Assembly (NCBI GenBank): GCA_032622095.1 | Contig: CP136069.1 | Coordinates: 43,810,194-43,874,193, forward strand | Source: Siphonodentalium dalli | Lineage: Eukaryota; Mollusca; Scaphopoda; Gadilida; Siphonodentaliidae | Direction of reading: 5' to 3' | DNA: 64,000 bases | Shown: positions 11,891 to 24,301 of the stretch, piece by piece | How positions within the stretch are numbered: position 1 is the first letter of the stretch | How the letters are laid out: every line of letters begins with the position of its first letter | Notes under the pieces: model-generated | What the model was told of the DNA's origin: nothing | Seen by the model: the letters and a program-made list of their open reading frames with translations, nothing else | Database searches by the model: none | Program-made: the position numbers and the translations under genes

Positions 11891-14800
11891 TGTTCGGCAC
11901 CTTATTACCAGTATCTCAACTTTCCAACTGCCAGAAACTTTCGACCTGACATCTCCAAACATAATTCCATTTAATTCAATGTTTTGAATAGCAGCAGCTA
12001 AATTTTCAGCGTTGGCCTAAATTACACATTTGTATATTAAAATAAATATCTGTTGTGGAATAAAACTATCAGAACTAGTTTTTTAAAGTTATTTGTTTAG
12101 CTCAAATTACCACTGAACTGCTGTTATTTCAGGCTGTTCCAACTCTTGAATATTTTGACAAAACCTTGAGGGTGAGATACCACCACGCCTTCACATCCCG
12201 GCTAGCTGAGATATACACAGGCAGAAAAAGTGTGTTGCTCACAGAAATGTCAAAATACTGACCATCATACAACTAGTTACCTTCAGACCGAATGGCCGAC
12301 ACCGCTAGAAGCTAATTTTTCCCAAAAAGCAAAACATATAAAATTTCGGGACCACCCCACCCCCCCCCCCCCCCCCCACCCATGGAATCTGGTATTACAT
12401 AACAATGGAATGGTCCTCAGAATCCAGTTTAAGTAACATTTGGTACTATTTTTGGTGAAAAAAAAACAAACATTGTAGCCAATAAATTAAATCAATAAAA
12501 TGTGCATTTCTCCAACATGATAATTAACATAGCAGATGCCACTGATGTTGCAGTAGATTCGTGTGATATCTGAAATGAATTACGTTTCTCTGATATTAAC
12601 ACCAACCTACATGTCGTTGATTTGTAGGTATAATTGCTAAACCTACTTTAAATTGTCAAGTCATATCTTTGCATTTACATATTCAGAAAGCGTGAATTTT
12701 TTAGAAAACATGAATATAAAAATTATTAATTGTAAAAGTCCTCTGGGAACGTGATTTCCTCATGCAATGGATATTTCCACAGCTGTCAATCAAATAATTA
12801 TTAGCAGATACATTCTACCAATCGGTGACAGAGCCGGTCGTTTTCTGCATTGGAAATTCTGATGCCATCTTTGTTCGCACTAATTTGGATATTCGTGCAT
12901 ATTTTCAGTGTTAAATTGACTATTTTCAAACAATGAGTTTGTTGTCAAATCATAATAGACTGAACTTTATCCACGACTAAAATAGTGTCTTTAATTTGGG
13001 TGACATCTGTTAATTTGTATACAATTAAAGACAACACAAGGTCTCCTAGCAACAGCTATTTCCCGTTTTCTAAGACTGGCTGCGGAATCATCCATTGGAA
13101 TCCAGCGTACTATATATAATCGGATATCGATGTAAGGCTCCAAAACACCAGGCAGAATAGTACGTATATGAAAAGTGGAATAATAGAACACAAATAGGCG
13201 AATTATACATTTCATGGTAAAAAGCACCAAACTGTGCATGTGACACCCTGAGCTGACACTTTGCTGATCTGGATATCATGCCAAGCTGGGACGTCCTCAT
13301 AGTTGCCACGGTAACCTCTAAAAAACATGGCCGCCAAAACCATGGTAAGTTGGTGCTCTTCTCGAATTCCCCGATTGGTCCATAACCATATTCTCGAGCT
13401 ACTATGTGTTGCCAGAACATACCCGACTCGGAATCTTTTTGATCACACCAATAACTCAAACCACATGGCATATAACGCCGAAGATTAACATAACGGCCAG
13501 ACGAACTCACGATGTTAACAACCTACACCGCGCGAACATTTACAGTTATTTGTGGCGTTATTGCATATAATAACCAATTAGTCAAAAGACACTTCTTTGA
13601 CACTTCGAAGTGATATTTCGCGGAGAAATCAGTCGGTAGTCGAATTAGTACACATAAGAGATAGAGAGTCTCTGTCGGTCCGAATAATAACTGTCTTGTG
13701 CGTGAACACGTTCTCTTGATGTTTCTGATCGGCCGTAGCGAATTACTTTTGGCAGCATCTATAATATGAAATTTAGTTTCTATTATGAGTGAATAGATAT
13801 AGTTTATTGGGTAGTTTAGCATACAATTAAGTATTAATGCATAGTTATAGGTGTTTGTACATATATTGTTATCTACTTTATCCATGCCAATCCACGTTGG
13901 TCGCCACGGTCCCCATGGCAACGCACTCAGGCCTCTTAGCACCATTGGACTTCCAAAGATTCCAAGAGCTCAACAGTGTGGAACTTTGCGGGTTGACACA
14001 GGGGAACAAAACAGCCCTTTGGTATTTCTGATCAATTAATACAGACCGAACCAAAACTAACGCTCCTTTTTGGTTAAATATACATCATTATGTACAGAAA
14101 GACCAGCCAAAGGAAATCGATCGTTTGATGTTTGGCAGCAACACTTAGTTCATAATTGTGACAATATGTGTATTCATGAGAGGGCCCAATCACGATACAT
14201 ACACGTTCAATCTTAAGTGAACTCTTAGTTCTTGTTGTAGCGAACTAAGTAAGGTCGAGAGCAAATTGTGTTTAAACTTAATATGAATAGTCAACTATAC
14301 CATGTATTGATTGGGATTTATTTGAATATAAAACAGGACAACACCAGCCATAAAGTTCCAACAGAAAGGGGGTCTCTTTTCAGAAATTGACTTTATTAAG
14401 CGTAACTGTATCCATTGTATTTAGCACTCTGCTGGAGTTGTAACTTGTAGAATCGCAGTTAACCAATTGCAAATAGTTGCCAACAGTCACCACTCCAAAC
14501 TTATAGCTTAAAAACATTTAAGCGCTTGTTTGTTAGTGCATACTGTCGTTTCAGTAGCTAACGATATCACGACGCGTTCTCAAATGTACCGGCGGAAGAA
14601 AGGCCGTGCATCCAGGATTAATTTCGCCGGGAAATCACTCCGCCGCAGGTAGAAATCACCGACCCCGGAGAGCAACCAACACATTTGCCCAGATACACGA
14701 ATGAATTGACCTGCCCTGTGCGTGGATCGAAACGCGTGAGATAACTAACGCTCGTGTATTATATAAACACGTGTATCCATGGATGTACACATGCAAAACA

Positions 14801-15151
14801 CCTTCGTTCTTTTGTACCCTCCTCTCGCTTTTGGGCGATCGGTCATCCGTATCAGTTAACAACACCACATTGAGCTGCACGTCGTGACAATTATGGAGTA
14901 TTAGTAGCACAACAGAACAGGCCCCTGTTAAATTAATAGATGGTTGCCCTGTCAAAAGCAAACAACCATGGGATGACATCCAAAATGGCGGAATGCACAA
15001 GCAATGACACGCCTTTGTGTACTGTATTATTAGATATCGTGGATACACGCTTCCGTATAATATTCACTCGCTTCATGCATCTCGACTAAAAGCCGTGATT
15101 CGCTTCCATGCCAAACGTACGTTTATATATGTAATGTATCATGGTCATTTC
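11891..15151. other. No gene recognised
   Basis: A long C tract lies at about 12350-12382. The minus-strand frames at 13088-13510 and 13523-13945 (140 aa each) and 14656-15048 (130 aa) show no domain, no convincing start context and no repeat relation. I treat them as chance frames. Confidence 0.4.
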
Positions 15152-15306
15152 TTAAGAAATGACTTGCAGATCGATTGGGGTCATTTTATTTTGACCGGCG
15201 GAGTAATTAAAGAAAGTGTGTGAATCCCAATATACAGGAACTTTGTTTAATTACTCTGCCGGTCAAAACCAATGACCCCAATCGATCTGCAAGTCATTTC
15301 TTATTA
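15152..15306. mobile_element. Palindromic MITE with ~60-bp arms
   Basis: The left arm AAGAAATGACTTGCAGATCG and onward is matched by its near-perfect complement ending TGCAAGTCATTTCTT, with TTGACCGGC/GCCGGTCAA deeper in the arms. The unpaired centre is ~30 bases. Confidence 0.85.
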
Positions 15307-15746
15307 CCACATACCAGTACGTTTTAATAGAACATTGTTGGTAACATATTGTTTTCAAATTCCAACACAGTCTCCCAATAACAACACGCAGCGAGCGCGT
15401 GCATACGATCGGCTTGAAGTGACGTAGGGGCCTCATCGCTTCTTGTGAAGAGTATACACCTCGCAGTGAGCGCGTGCGCACGGTCGATCGGCTTGAAGTG
15501 ACGTAGATGTTCGTCGCTTTTTATGTAGAGTCGACTTCAATTATTGCCTGATGATCAGTTCGTGTAACCGTATCGCGATTTGTACTGATTCTCACGGAAG
15601 CTAATCGTTTTATTGTATAGAGGGTGTGTGATTATAAGATCAGAAGTGAAGTTGTCCAAGCGTGGTTGTATATAAGTAGTAAGTACTCGCCTCAATGGGA
15701 CCTTCATGGTTTCAACTACTCTCATGCAGTCAAAGAGAAGAAACAT

Positions 15747-15970
15747 TAGGCAAATCAAGGGAGATAATAACATCTACAAATCTAACAGACGATAAAGGAG
15801 TTTGCAGATGACACAGTATAGTCCTTCATAATCAAATCGCTCCCACACCATGCAGCAGGATGACAATATCAGGCTTATCGTGTAAATTTGTATCAATGGC
15901 AAGTGTCTCTTTGTCAGTACACGGGCACGCATTGAGGTGCTAATATTACACCATCACATATATACTCTTT
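15747..15970. repeat. Direct repeat, partner of 16370-16592
   Basis: About 220 bp repeated in the same orientation 625 bp downstream, sharing AAATCAAGGGAGATAATAAC and GGCAAGTGTCTCTTTGTCAG. On the minus strand both copies read TDKETLAID..LHD.PDIVI. This is reminiscent of the RPDIVI segment in LINE C-terminal tails, but it is too short to rely on. Confidence 0.7.
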
Positions 15971-16369
15971 ATATAGAATTTCTCTCCAGAGCAGGGCCGT
16001 GGCGACATGAAAGGGGGATATGAGTGAACCACCACAAGTTTTATAATACAACTCAACAGTTGGAAGTGTCATGTCTGACTCAGACATCATTTTTCAGACC
16101 AACAGTAGGATGATCTCCTATAGTTTGTATTCCCTGTCAATAATTAGTGTGAAATTCAGTGAAATTCGTTCCGTTTAGACTACAAGTAGAATATATCACA
16201 ACTTTCTGTCAAATTGTTCGACTGAAATGACTATTAGTTTCCAACCATATGGGATGTCATGTATACTGTTTGTAACAGTTGGACAGCATGAGGCACCAGT
16301 TGGAAAATTGGTCTTCGTCCTTCCAGTTGCTAGAGTAGAATGACATTCCTTTGAGAACGTAAGTAATCC

Positions 16370-16592
16370 CTTAGACAAATCAAGGGAGATAATAACATAA
16401 CTAAAATCTTACTAACGATAAAGGAGTTGGAAGATGACGCAGTATAGGCGTTCATAATCAAGACGCTCATATACCGGCACGATGACAATATCCGGTCTAT
16501 CGTGTAAAATGATATCAATGGCAAGTGTCTCTTTGTCAGTACACTTGTACTGTTCCTAGTGCAAACATAACATCATCACGTATGCTCATGGG
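16370..16592. repeat. Direct repeat, partner of 15747-15970
   Basis: Second copy of the ~220-bp repeat, here inside the CAGGGCCGTGG-bounded element whereas the first copy lies just outside it. Confidence 0.7.
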
Positions 16593-16694
16593 AGAATTTC
16601 CATAGATTATATTATTATGACGACGAGGAATACGTGGGACCATGAGGGTATACAGGGACATGCATGGCTAGGTGGTCTCCGTTTAATGTCTTTT

Positions 16695-17070
16695 TTTAAG
16701 TGATGTGAAACACTCCGGTATAGGGTGGTTTGATAGAAATGGAGAATAATCTTGCTCAAAGTAGTAATTTTTACCAGATAGTATATCCAAATTGACAACA
16801 CACACTGTCATTCTTATATATTAATTAAATGCAGTGACCTTCGATGGCGAAATCGTTTTCGTTAATTTATCGCCGATTGTTGCGTCCCGAATCGCGAAAT
16901 AAATATTTACAATTGAGTTCAGACGATGTTTTCTATGCAGTTGTACGGTCGATTTGCTTCAGATTTTGCGCGATGTTAGTAGAATGCTACATTCTTCCAG
17001 TTGGCCTAGCGCCTGAGTACTAACTTATCAATTTCTCACATCAGAACAAGTTCATAATATGTCTTTAAAG
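16695..17070 (-). mobile_element. ~375-bp dispersed repeat, copy B
   Basis: Reverse-complement member of the 8381-8757 family, nested in the hAT-like element. It begins TTTAAGTGATGTGAAACACT and ends ATAATATGTCTTTAAAG. Confidence 0.8.
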
Positions 17071-17766
17071 TCCATTTTTCCACTTTTCCAACTGTCGTAC
17101 AATTCCATCATATTCCTAATGTTGTAAATTTCAAACTGACTGCAATTTCAGTCCAAAAATGTGACCGTAAAAATTCTACACCCCTTCCAAATTCTCTTGT
17201 CGCCACGTCCCTGGATAAAGGCCTTAGGATTGTGTGTCTTCGGTTGTGCAGTCCGCTCGGTATAGGAGTATTATCTTGGTTTTGTATAGGGTCTATACGT
17301 GTAGCCGCTATATGCGATATCACGGCGTTGTCAGATTTAATACAAGGGACTACAACAAAAATGGCAACGCCGTATATATAGTATCAATTTATCTGCTGAA
17401 AACATCAACCTATCAACTATATCAACCTACAGATTATAATACACCAAATACAAATTAGTAGAGTGATATCACCAAGCTACGATCAGCATAAAAACAATCC
17501 TGGTAGCTGAATGGTCAATGATACATGGATGAAAAGTGCACGAAAAATTGCACAACGTGTTTGTCAAATTTGGACACCTGGTGAAATGTCACGACTGTTA
17601 AATGGGGCGAATAATTTATGAGGGGGGGGTGGTGTTTACATGTCTATTTTCTTAATATTATACTACAAATGACGACTCGAGTACCTTTTGACAGTTACTT
17701 TCATTCTTCGTGATATCAACCTAACTATGCATGCATGGGGCACTGGCATCAAGCTGGATATAGTGT

Positions 17767-18181
17767 GTCTGACATTTGCAGAATGTGGTCCCCGAAGGGT
17801 GAATTTAGTGACGCTATCCCACACAGCGGGCTAGTATTACCAAATTTACCCTCTGGAAACCTAATTTTGCTTTGGCCGCAACTGCTATGGGAGACCTAGG
17901 ATCAGATTGAAGTTCCCCAGTTGAACTTGGTGATCATAGTGTTCATCCATTAGTCACCTCAATTATGCAGTTTACCTTCTGCAAATTAGGGGATATAGAA
18001 ACTGAACAGAAGGGAAAAAGCAACTTGAATCAATGTTAATTTGATACTATAGATACTTCCCAGAATATGAAGCCTAAGCAGAATGAGGCCCACATATGAT
18101 GAATTTGGTGATGCTAGCCCGCTGTGCGAGAATGCATCACTAAACTCGCCCTCTGGGTACCTCATTCTGTAAATGTCAGAC
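17767..18181. mobile_element. AGCGTCACTAAATTCA family element, copy 2
   Basis: Terminal inverted repeat GTCTGACATTTRCAGAATG, extended outward by GGATATAGTG on both sides. Internal AATTTAGTGACGCTA matches copy 1. A ~60-bp direct repeat (CTTTCATTCTT...GGGGCACTGG) occurs near 17696-17750 and 18325-18378, outside the TIRs. Confidence 0.75.
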
Positions 18182-18420
18182 TCACTATATATCCAGGCTT
18201 TACAGGCATGCGAATATCGCATGATACCGAAATCTGCGAACATCAGTTGGGCTATATCTACATGTAAGTAGACAAGTTGTTTGATGTATATCGTTATGAC
18301 AGCGAGCACCATTATTTTGCGGCTACTTTCATTCTTTGCCATATAAATCTAGGTATATATGAACCACAGGGGCACTGGAATGAGAATAACGCATACATAC
18401 CGAAATCTGGGAAGACCAGT

Positions 18421-19365
18421 TATATGCAGGGTATTATCCATAATCTATAGTTGCTTGATACCACTGCAAATGATTCAACCCTGTAAATAACTCCAGCAAT
18501 TATATATTGTATTGCATCAACGCTGTGTTGCTACATGCGTCACATAATGCGTGAACGAGCTCGCGATTTGCTATCTCGCTTCTCGAAGAAAAACGGCGTA
18601 ACGATCGGACTGACAGTGCTATGCCTTGGATGGCAACATCTTGTCATATTGGTGTATACGGCAGTGTGGGGCTCGGTCTAGTATCCTAACGATTTTATGT
18701 CAGTTTCCTCTGGTGTATACATGATTCATTTCACATATGTGCCATTGACGATTTTATTCATTTATTCCTCTCTCGAAATTAGATCACCAATGATAATGTC
18801 CAAACTCTGACGTATCGATAAGTTGATAGCAAACATATACTCATCCATTGCATAGATCAACGCAGACGACATATTTTGCGGTTGTGTTCAGTTTGACAAA
18901 TCGGCGGTGGCAGAAAAAACGTTGCATGCACTCCACGAATTTGCTTTAAAAAATAACAAACTGTGTTTGATAAAGATGACATCACTGAGCATGATGACGT
19001 TTATTTCCGAGGGTATTGTTTTGTGAGTTGTTAGCTGTGATAAGCTTGATGTGGACTAAGACAATGTATTGACATTTTTGGCGGAGAATTTGGGTAATAG
19101 TTAGCTCAAATGCGTCTTCTTGAAAGGAAATAATTCCAGCATTATGTGAAAAAAAAAATACGGTTTTGTTCTTGACATGTATGTACACTGTTACATAAAG
19201 ACTATATTAACAAGGATTTTATCGTCACCCTTCAGTATTTTCTGGATTGGAATAACCGAAGCTAAAGAATGTTTACGTAAGTAAATAGTCCCCACGTACC
19301 TCGTATATCGTTAAGCGGTAAAGGTTAACGTAAAACGAACATACTTGTCTTATAATATAGAGTTA
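18421..19365. other. No recognisable feature
   Basis: No gene, hairpin or tandem repeat recognised. Confidence 0.4.
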
Positions 19366-19545
19366 TTATACAATGTTGTGTACAGTATGTGTTTTTCTTG
19401 TACGAGTCCAGGTTAGGTGAAAAGTCATATTGGACGAGACATGCAGTGTCGAGTCCAATATGACTTGTCACTTTTCACCACAACGGCACAATCTGGACGA
19501 GTATATATACAAGAAAAACTCATACTGTACACAACATTGTATAAT
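19366..19545. mobile_element. Palindromic MITE with AGTCATATTGGAC core
   Basis: The outer arms ATACAATGTTGTGTACAGTA and their complement enclose GTTTTTCTTGTA and then an inner AGTCATATTGGAC hairpin. The whole ~180 bp folds back with small internal mismatches. Confidence 0.85.
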
Positions 19546-19820
19546 GACATTTTTATTATCCATCTGTATGTTTGTCCAAATTTTGGGAATAAAACTTTAG
19601 TGGTTACTTTTGGTATTTGTCGGCACTTAGTTCCCTATAAAAGCCTGTATTTTGATCATCAGAAAGCATGATTTGGAACAGAAGACACGGTATAGTGAAA
19701 ATAAACTCAACGCGGAAGTGAAATGTCTGCTAAATCCACCAGTGTTGCGCGCGCATCACAATTTCACCGATTCATTTCGCAATATTTAATTCGTGACGCC
19801 ACAGAGTCCCGATAAAAAAA

Positions 19821-19876
19821 AGTCATATTGCACACTTTGGAGTCCAATATGACATTCGGGAGTCCAATATGACTTT
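19821..19876. repeat. Clustered AGTCCAATATGACTT motifs
   Basis: AGTCATATT, AGTCCAATATGAC and AGTCCAATATGACTT follow one another. The same 13-15-mer is the core of the neighbouring 19366-19545 palindrome and recurs near 20166. Confidence 0.7.
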
Positions 19877-20239
19877 TTCCCAGATTATCACGTGGCAGCT
19901 TTTGCCCAATCAGAAATAGTGTTAGTTAAGAGATGGATAATAATAATAATATATATAGACCATTTATAAAGATGTCGATGTTTATGCTGAGCCTCGGCCA
20001 TATTGGATACATCCAGCGCCGTTCTGTAATTTTAATACTGCATGTTTAAGTGCCGGAATAGCATTCCGTGTGTGGAAATCATGAATATTCAAAAGCTCCA
20101 TATATGGAATGCTAATACAGAACTTTGACCTGTAGCACTAAAACAAAAATTGAACGGGACTGGTTGAATCCAATATGACCGCGACTCCGTGATAAGGCGT
20201 GTTACTGCGAGCACCATACAGAAACACCGACACTGAAGA

Positions 20240-20878
20240 CCCCAAATGCTGTCTCACACAGAGGAACCGATCCCGGGAAAACAAGGATATCCCGGGAAAA
20301 CAAGGATATCCCGGGAAAACAAGGATATCCCGGGAAAACAAGGATATCTCATATTTGAATACATTCGTATCTTGTGTTCCGCGTTGGCACTTCCTCGTCA
20401 CCCGCGTTGTCAAATAATCGTTGCACCACCTTCACGTTATGCTCAATAAAATGCTTATGTGTGGGACATTTGCACTTAAATTTTGTGGAAATGCTTGGGA
20501 GATGTTTGGCTTCGAATCGGCTCAATCGCACCCACCGATATGTGTATATTTTTGAAAAAAATGATGGATGTTTTGTCAACAATGCCGGTATTTTGCCAAG
20601 GGTATCCAGTTGGTGGCACCACTATAACAGCAGCGTGTATCGTTTGCACAGACATTTAACCACTGCCAGCACCCTTCACAATAACCAGTTCACTGGGTTA
20701 AATCAATGATAGGTGATACGTACCGTTCCATTGTCCTAACAAACGGACTTTGGCGGCGAAAACTCAATTTCACCGCCACGGAAAACACAAATTTTACTTG
20801 TAGCCGCGTTGGCCATCCTTGTTTTCCCGGGATATCCTTGTTTTCCCGGGATCGGTTCCTCCGTGTGTGTCTGGTGAG
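20240..20878. mobile_element. Element bounded by inverted 19-bp tandem units
   Basis: The left end has four perfect copies of ATCCCGGGAAAACAAGGAT (20270-20345). The right end has two copies in reverse (20815-20852). Outside the units both ends share AGGAACCGATCCCGG and a CACAC-rich flank. The ~470-bp interior codes for nothing recognisable. Confidence 0.75.
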
Positions 20879-21298
20879 ATTGAAAAATGCCGCGAACTAG
20901 ATATTTCGCGCTCCGCGTGTAACATATTTCGCTGATTCTTGGTATACATGGGCCATGGGAGTTTTATTTATATATAGAAATTGGAATTTTTGGGACGGAT
21001 TAAAAGTCGAACTGCAACCCTGAGGCCGAGGCCGGTAAAAGTTGTAGTTGGAAATTCTGATGAGATGCATGAGAAACCTTCAGTGATAAGCTGTATATAG
21101 TTGTAATAATTTGAAGGATTAGTTGTTTTAACGGAATTATGAGTTGGTCATTCGTGAAACCAATATATTATATATTCTATATATAATTACAATCATGGGT
21201 ATATACTATATGATCTTGAGCGCGTTACCATTTTTGACATTGGTTTTCTTGTATGTATCTGCTGTGTTGGGTAGGGGCGACAATGATACCATTTTAAA

Positions 21299-21485
21299 TA
21301 ATGATGATGGTGATGATTTTGATGACCGATGAGTATCGTGCTTATGCTGACGATAGTGATGATGTTGATGGTCGTGTTTGTGGTGATGATGGTGATGATG
21401 GTGATGCTTACGATGCCGTTGCTGGTAATGACGAAGATGATGATGATTATGACGACGACGACGAAGGTGATGATGATGATGGGAG
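21299..21485. repeat. (GAT)n-like trinucleotide tract
   Basis: Imperfect GATGATGRT low-complexity DNA. The Asp-rich, Met-rich and His-rich open frames across it are repeat translations. Confidence 0.9.
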
Positions 21486-21504
21486 ATCGTTGTATATTAT
21501 GCAC

Positions 21505-21967
21505 ATATGTGACCCGCCATATCAAATCCAGTCGTAAGTCGGGATGTTTTTACCCTGTGCCAATGCATTCTCTTATATATGCGAGTCGACCATAGGTCGC
21601 CTCGCATATATAAGAGAATGCATTGGCCTAACAATTTTTTACAATTTTAATAATTTGTTCTTGTATTCTTTAACAATTTTACAATTTCACCCATACAGAG
21701 CCCCAGACAAACATGAGCAGACGACACTGTTCTATATGCTTCTATATATGTGTGGGGCTCCCTGCAGGGTAATGGATGTTTTGTATTTTATGTCCTAAAA
21801 ATTGTAAGAAACGTTTATTTAAAAAACATGATAAAACAAATTAGGCCAATGCATTTTCTTATATATGCGAGGCGACCTGTGGTCGACTCGCATATATAAG
21901 AGAATGCATTGGCACAGGGTAAAAAAATCCCGACTTCCGACTGGATTTGATATGGCGGGTCACATAT
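21505..21967 (+). mobile_element. Hairpin MITE with TGTGACCCGCC termini
   Basis: Long terminal inverted repeats begin ATATGTGACCCGCCATATCA and run about 55 bp to the hairpin modules at 21559-21627 and 21845-21913. The modules match those of the TTAA-type elements, but the termini are unrelated. The centre is AT-rich with a short GC-richer insert (21690-21780). A half copy is at 40130-40207. Confidence 0.85.
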
Positions 21968-22065
21968 ATACATGCATGTTCCTGCTCCTTCTGCCATCTT
22001 TTGTATATAATCTCTCTTCTCAACATCAAGTCATGTTACATGGACTAAGATGCAGCATTAAATAT

Positions 22066-22273
22066 CCTGTGCCTTTGCATTCTCTTATATATATGCGAGT
22101 CTCCCACAGGGAGCCTCGCATATAACAGGGAATCCACTGCACGCACAAGGTCATTGTAAATATTGTTGGGGACAGTGTATTCTCTTATACATGCCAGGCT
22201 CCCTGTGGGAGACTCGCACACATAAGACAATGCATTGGCACAGGGTTTTCGCAAATTGCAGTCATGGAAGGGT
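22066..22273 (+). mobile_element. Hairpin MITE, CTCCC-loop subfamily
   Basis: Two hairpins (22068-22138 and 22175-22243, approximate) have the centres GAGTCTCCCACAGGGAGCCTC and its reverse complement in place of the CGACC type. The right end GTCATGGAAGGG is followed by TTAA. The left end is degenerate. Confidence 0.7.
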
Positions 22274-22277
22274 TAAT

Positions 22278-24064
22278 AATGTAGCTCCACTCACTACAAT
22301 CATCGATTCATTGACAAATTAGTGTATGAGTGCAATCGGTTGTTTAGTTCCTGGAAAAGATATGGTTTGTGCAATTGCTCCAATCTCCCAAAACGACACT
22401 TTCTGGTTCCATTGTTCTTAATAAAATGAAATAATATGAATTAATAAACCAACAAGATATCTTCTTTTGTTAGAGGAACAAACTTGAACATGAGTTAATA
22501 TCTATAGGTACTATCCCAGTAATCATTGTCATTCATGGCCATTACTGGCCGACTGTCGGCAATTGTTGGCAATGACATATATGGTCAATCTCCTTTCTGA
22601 CTCTGTAACCGACTGGGTACTAGTCCGTGTTGCTATATATAACATAGGATTTTCCAGCAAAAATGGCGAAACCCGATCGCTCCAAAGTCAAATTTTCTAT
22701 GTGCTTTGAGAACAATTCCCACACTAAAACATAATGACAGAATGGAAAATCAGAGCGGTAGTTTTGTTGACGATTTTCGCTAGCTACTCGTCATAATTGC
22801 AGCAAATTAGAACTCTTGTGTTTGACTTGCCGTTCGAGTTGTGACAATGTCGTACACGTGCGTTTATACTTTTGTGATGACAAAATAATCGGAGAACCAA
22901 ATCACACCGTTTCGAAATATAGTTCTTTGCTTCTAGTGGGACTTTCCAAACTTAAGGTACGAAATTACACAAATTTTAATCGATATTTTGTGTGTTTAAC
23001 AGGGGCAGCATGTTGCTCTGTTCGCTTAGTATATATCTTAATATCGCGGAAATCCACCATATGTGGGTAAATGTCGCCGATAGCAGCGGTCTTACCGAGT
23101 CATCAAGGGAGTTAAACCCTGCATGGAGTTTGATATATGCTCTGATCATTGTCAGGTATAGTAAGGCTGCAAATAATGTAGTTCATATGGGTCTCAAAAC
23201 GGACGGGGCTCCACTAATGCGTTGTCGATTGAAAGCAAGCAATCTAAGTTGTCACGACACACTGTCTTAATTGATACAGCGTGTTCCGGTAGAATTTTAA
23301 CCTGCAAATGTAACCAAATATTAACACAATTCAACACAATTAATGCCAACCCACTTTTTACAACTGAATTATTTTAGGAGCGTGGCCTAGTTTGTTCAAT
23401 TGGCTGGTATTGGAAGTTTTAACTTGTGCTACTGCGGTCAAGCTATAAATGGCAGGTTTTGGAAAATTGCAATTTGCTTCCGGGTTTATGAAACTGATTT
23501 TTTCAATAAATACGAGAGATACGATGCCGTGGTGTGGCATGATTGATTTGGGTGGTCCAGTAAACAATTCCGCTTCTAATGATGTATAATATATATATTC
23601 TACTTACCGTTGAGCATGTTTTTTTAAGCGAAAGTCGGCGTTAAAACCGGAGTCTTTGAACCAGTTTAGCGGACACCATCTCGAACGAGTGAAATTTTAA
23701 AGCCCGTTTGCGTCAGAACTGTACTCTTAACCGGAGTTTTTCTTAACTAAGTTTTACAGGGGATACATCAAATTGAAGAGTAATAATGTATCTTTCTACC
23801 TATATATGAGGCATTTATGTAACAAATAATTATTTTTGTGTATTTTGAACCTTATTGTGGACTTTGTAAAAATGATAACACATTAGGCCGGGCCAAGTTG
23901 GATACCTTTCTATTATTCTATAGGATTAAGTACTATTGGGATAAGGTAAATTTGTGTACTGGGGACCTGTGATATCAAGGGGCAGTTTCCTCAGGAAATG
24001 TTCAGATAATGTTCGACAAACTACCATATATGCATTGGTCGTTTGTTGAAGTTATTGTCTGAAC
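22278..24064. other. No gene recognised
   Basis: AT-rich DNA. Frames at 22816-23270 have no recognisable domain. 23290-23580 contains diffuse TTGGAAGTT-type motifs like the old hAT-like remnants. Confidence 0.4.
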
Positions 24065-24301
24065 AATTCTCTCAATTTTCCTTACATTCTTTAACAATTG
24101 TTATAATTTTTTTATCATTATTTCTTACATTCTTTTAGCATTTTTTTTCTTACATCTTTAACAATTATAAAAAATAATATAAAATTTGTTAGGCCAATGC
24201 TATCTCTTATATATGCGAGGCGACCTTTGGTATATATAATAGAAAGCATTGGCACATAGTTTTCACACAAAAATAAGGAAGCTCCGGTCACGAAAGGGTA
24301 A
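24065..24301 (+). mobile_element. Truncated hairpin MITE
   Basis: Only the AT-rich core (TTACATTCTTTAACAATT repeated) and one damaged right hairpin (24193-24252) remain, ending CACGAAAGGGTAAA. The left hairpin is absent. Confidence 0.7.

Larger units (their letters stand above)
15992..17213. mobile_element. hAT-like non-autonomous element with nested insertions
   Basis: Ends are CAGGGCCGTGGCGACA and TGTCGCCACGTCCCTG, a good terminal inverted pair of hAT style. An 8-bp target duplication is not evident (CTCCAGAG against GATAAAGG). Inside lie one copy of the 15747-type direct repeat (16370-16592) and a complete ~375-bp repeat (16695-17070), so at least two younger sequences entered it. Confidence 0.6.

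Noticed and set aside
13088-13945. Two 140-codon minus-strand frames
   Set aside because: No domain, no splice-site support, ordinary composition for chance frames in AT-rich DNA.
20270-20345. CRISPR-like or coding tandem repeat
   Set aside because: Units are contiguous 19-mers without spacers in a eukaryotic repeat element.
21193-21595. Overlapping Asp-rich, Met-rich and Ile-rich frames
   Set aside because: Simple translations of a GAT-like tract in different frames; the same holds at 29639-29974 and 35513-35750.
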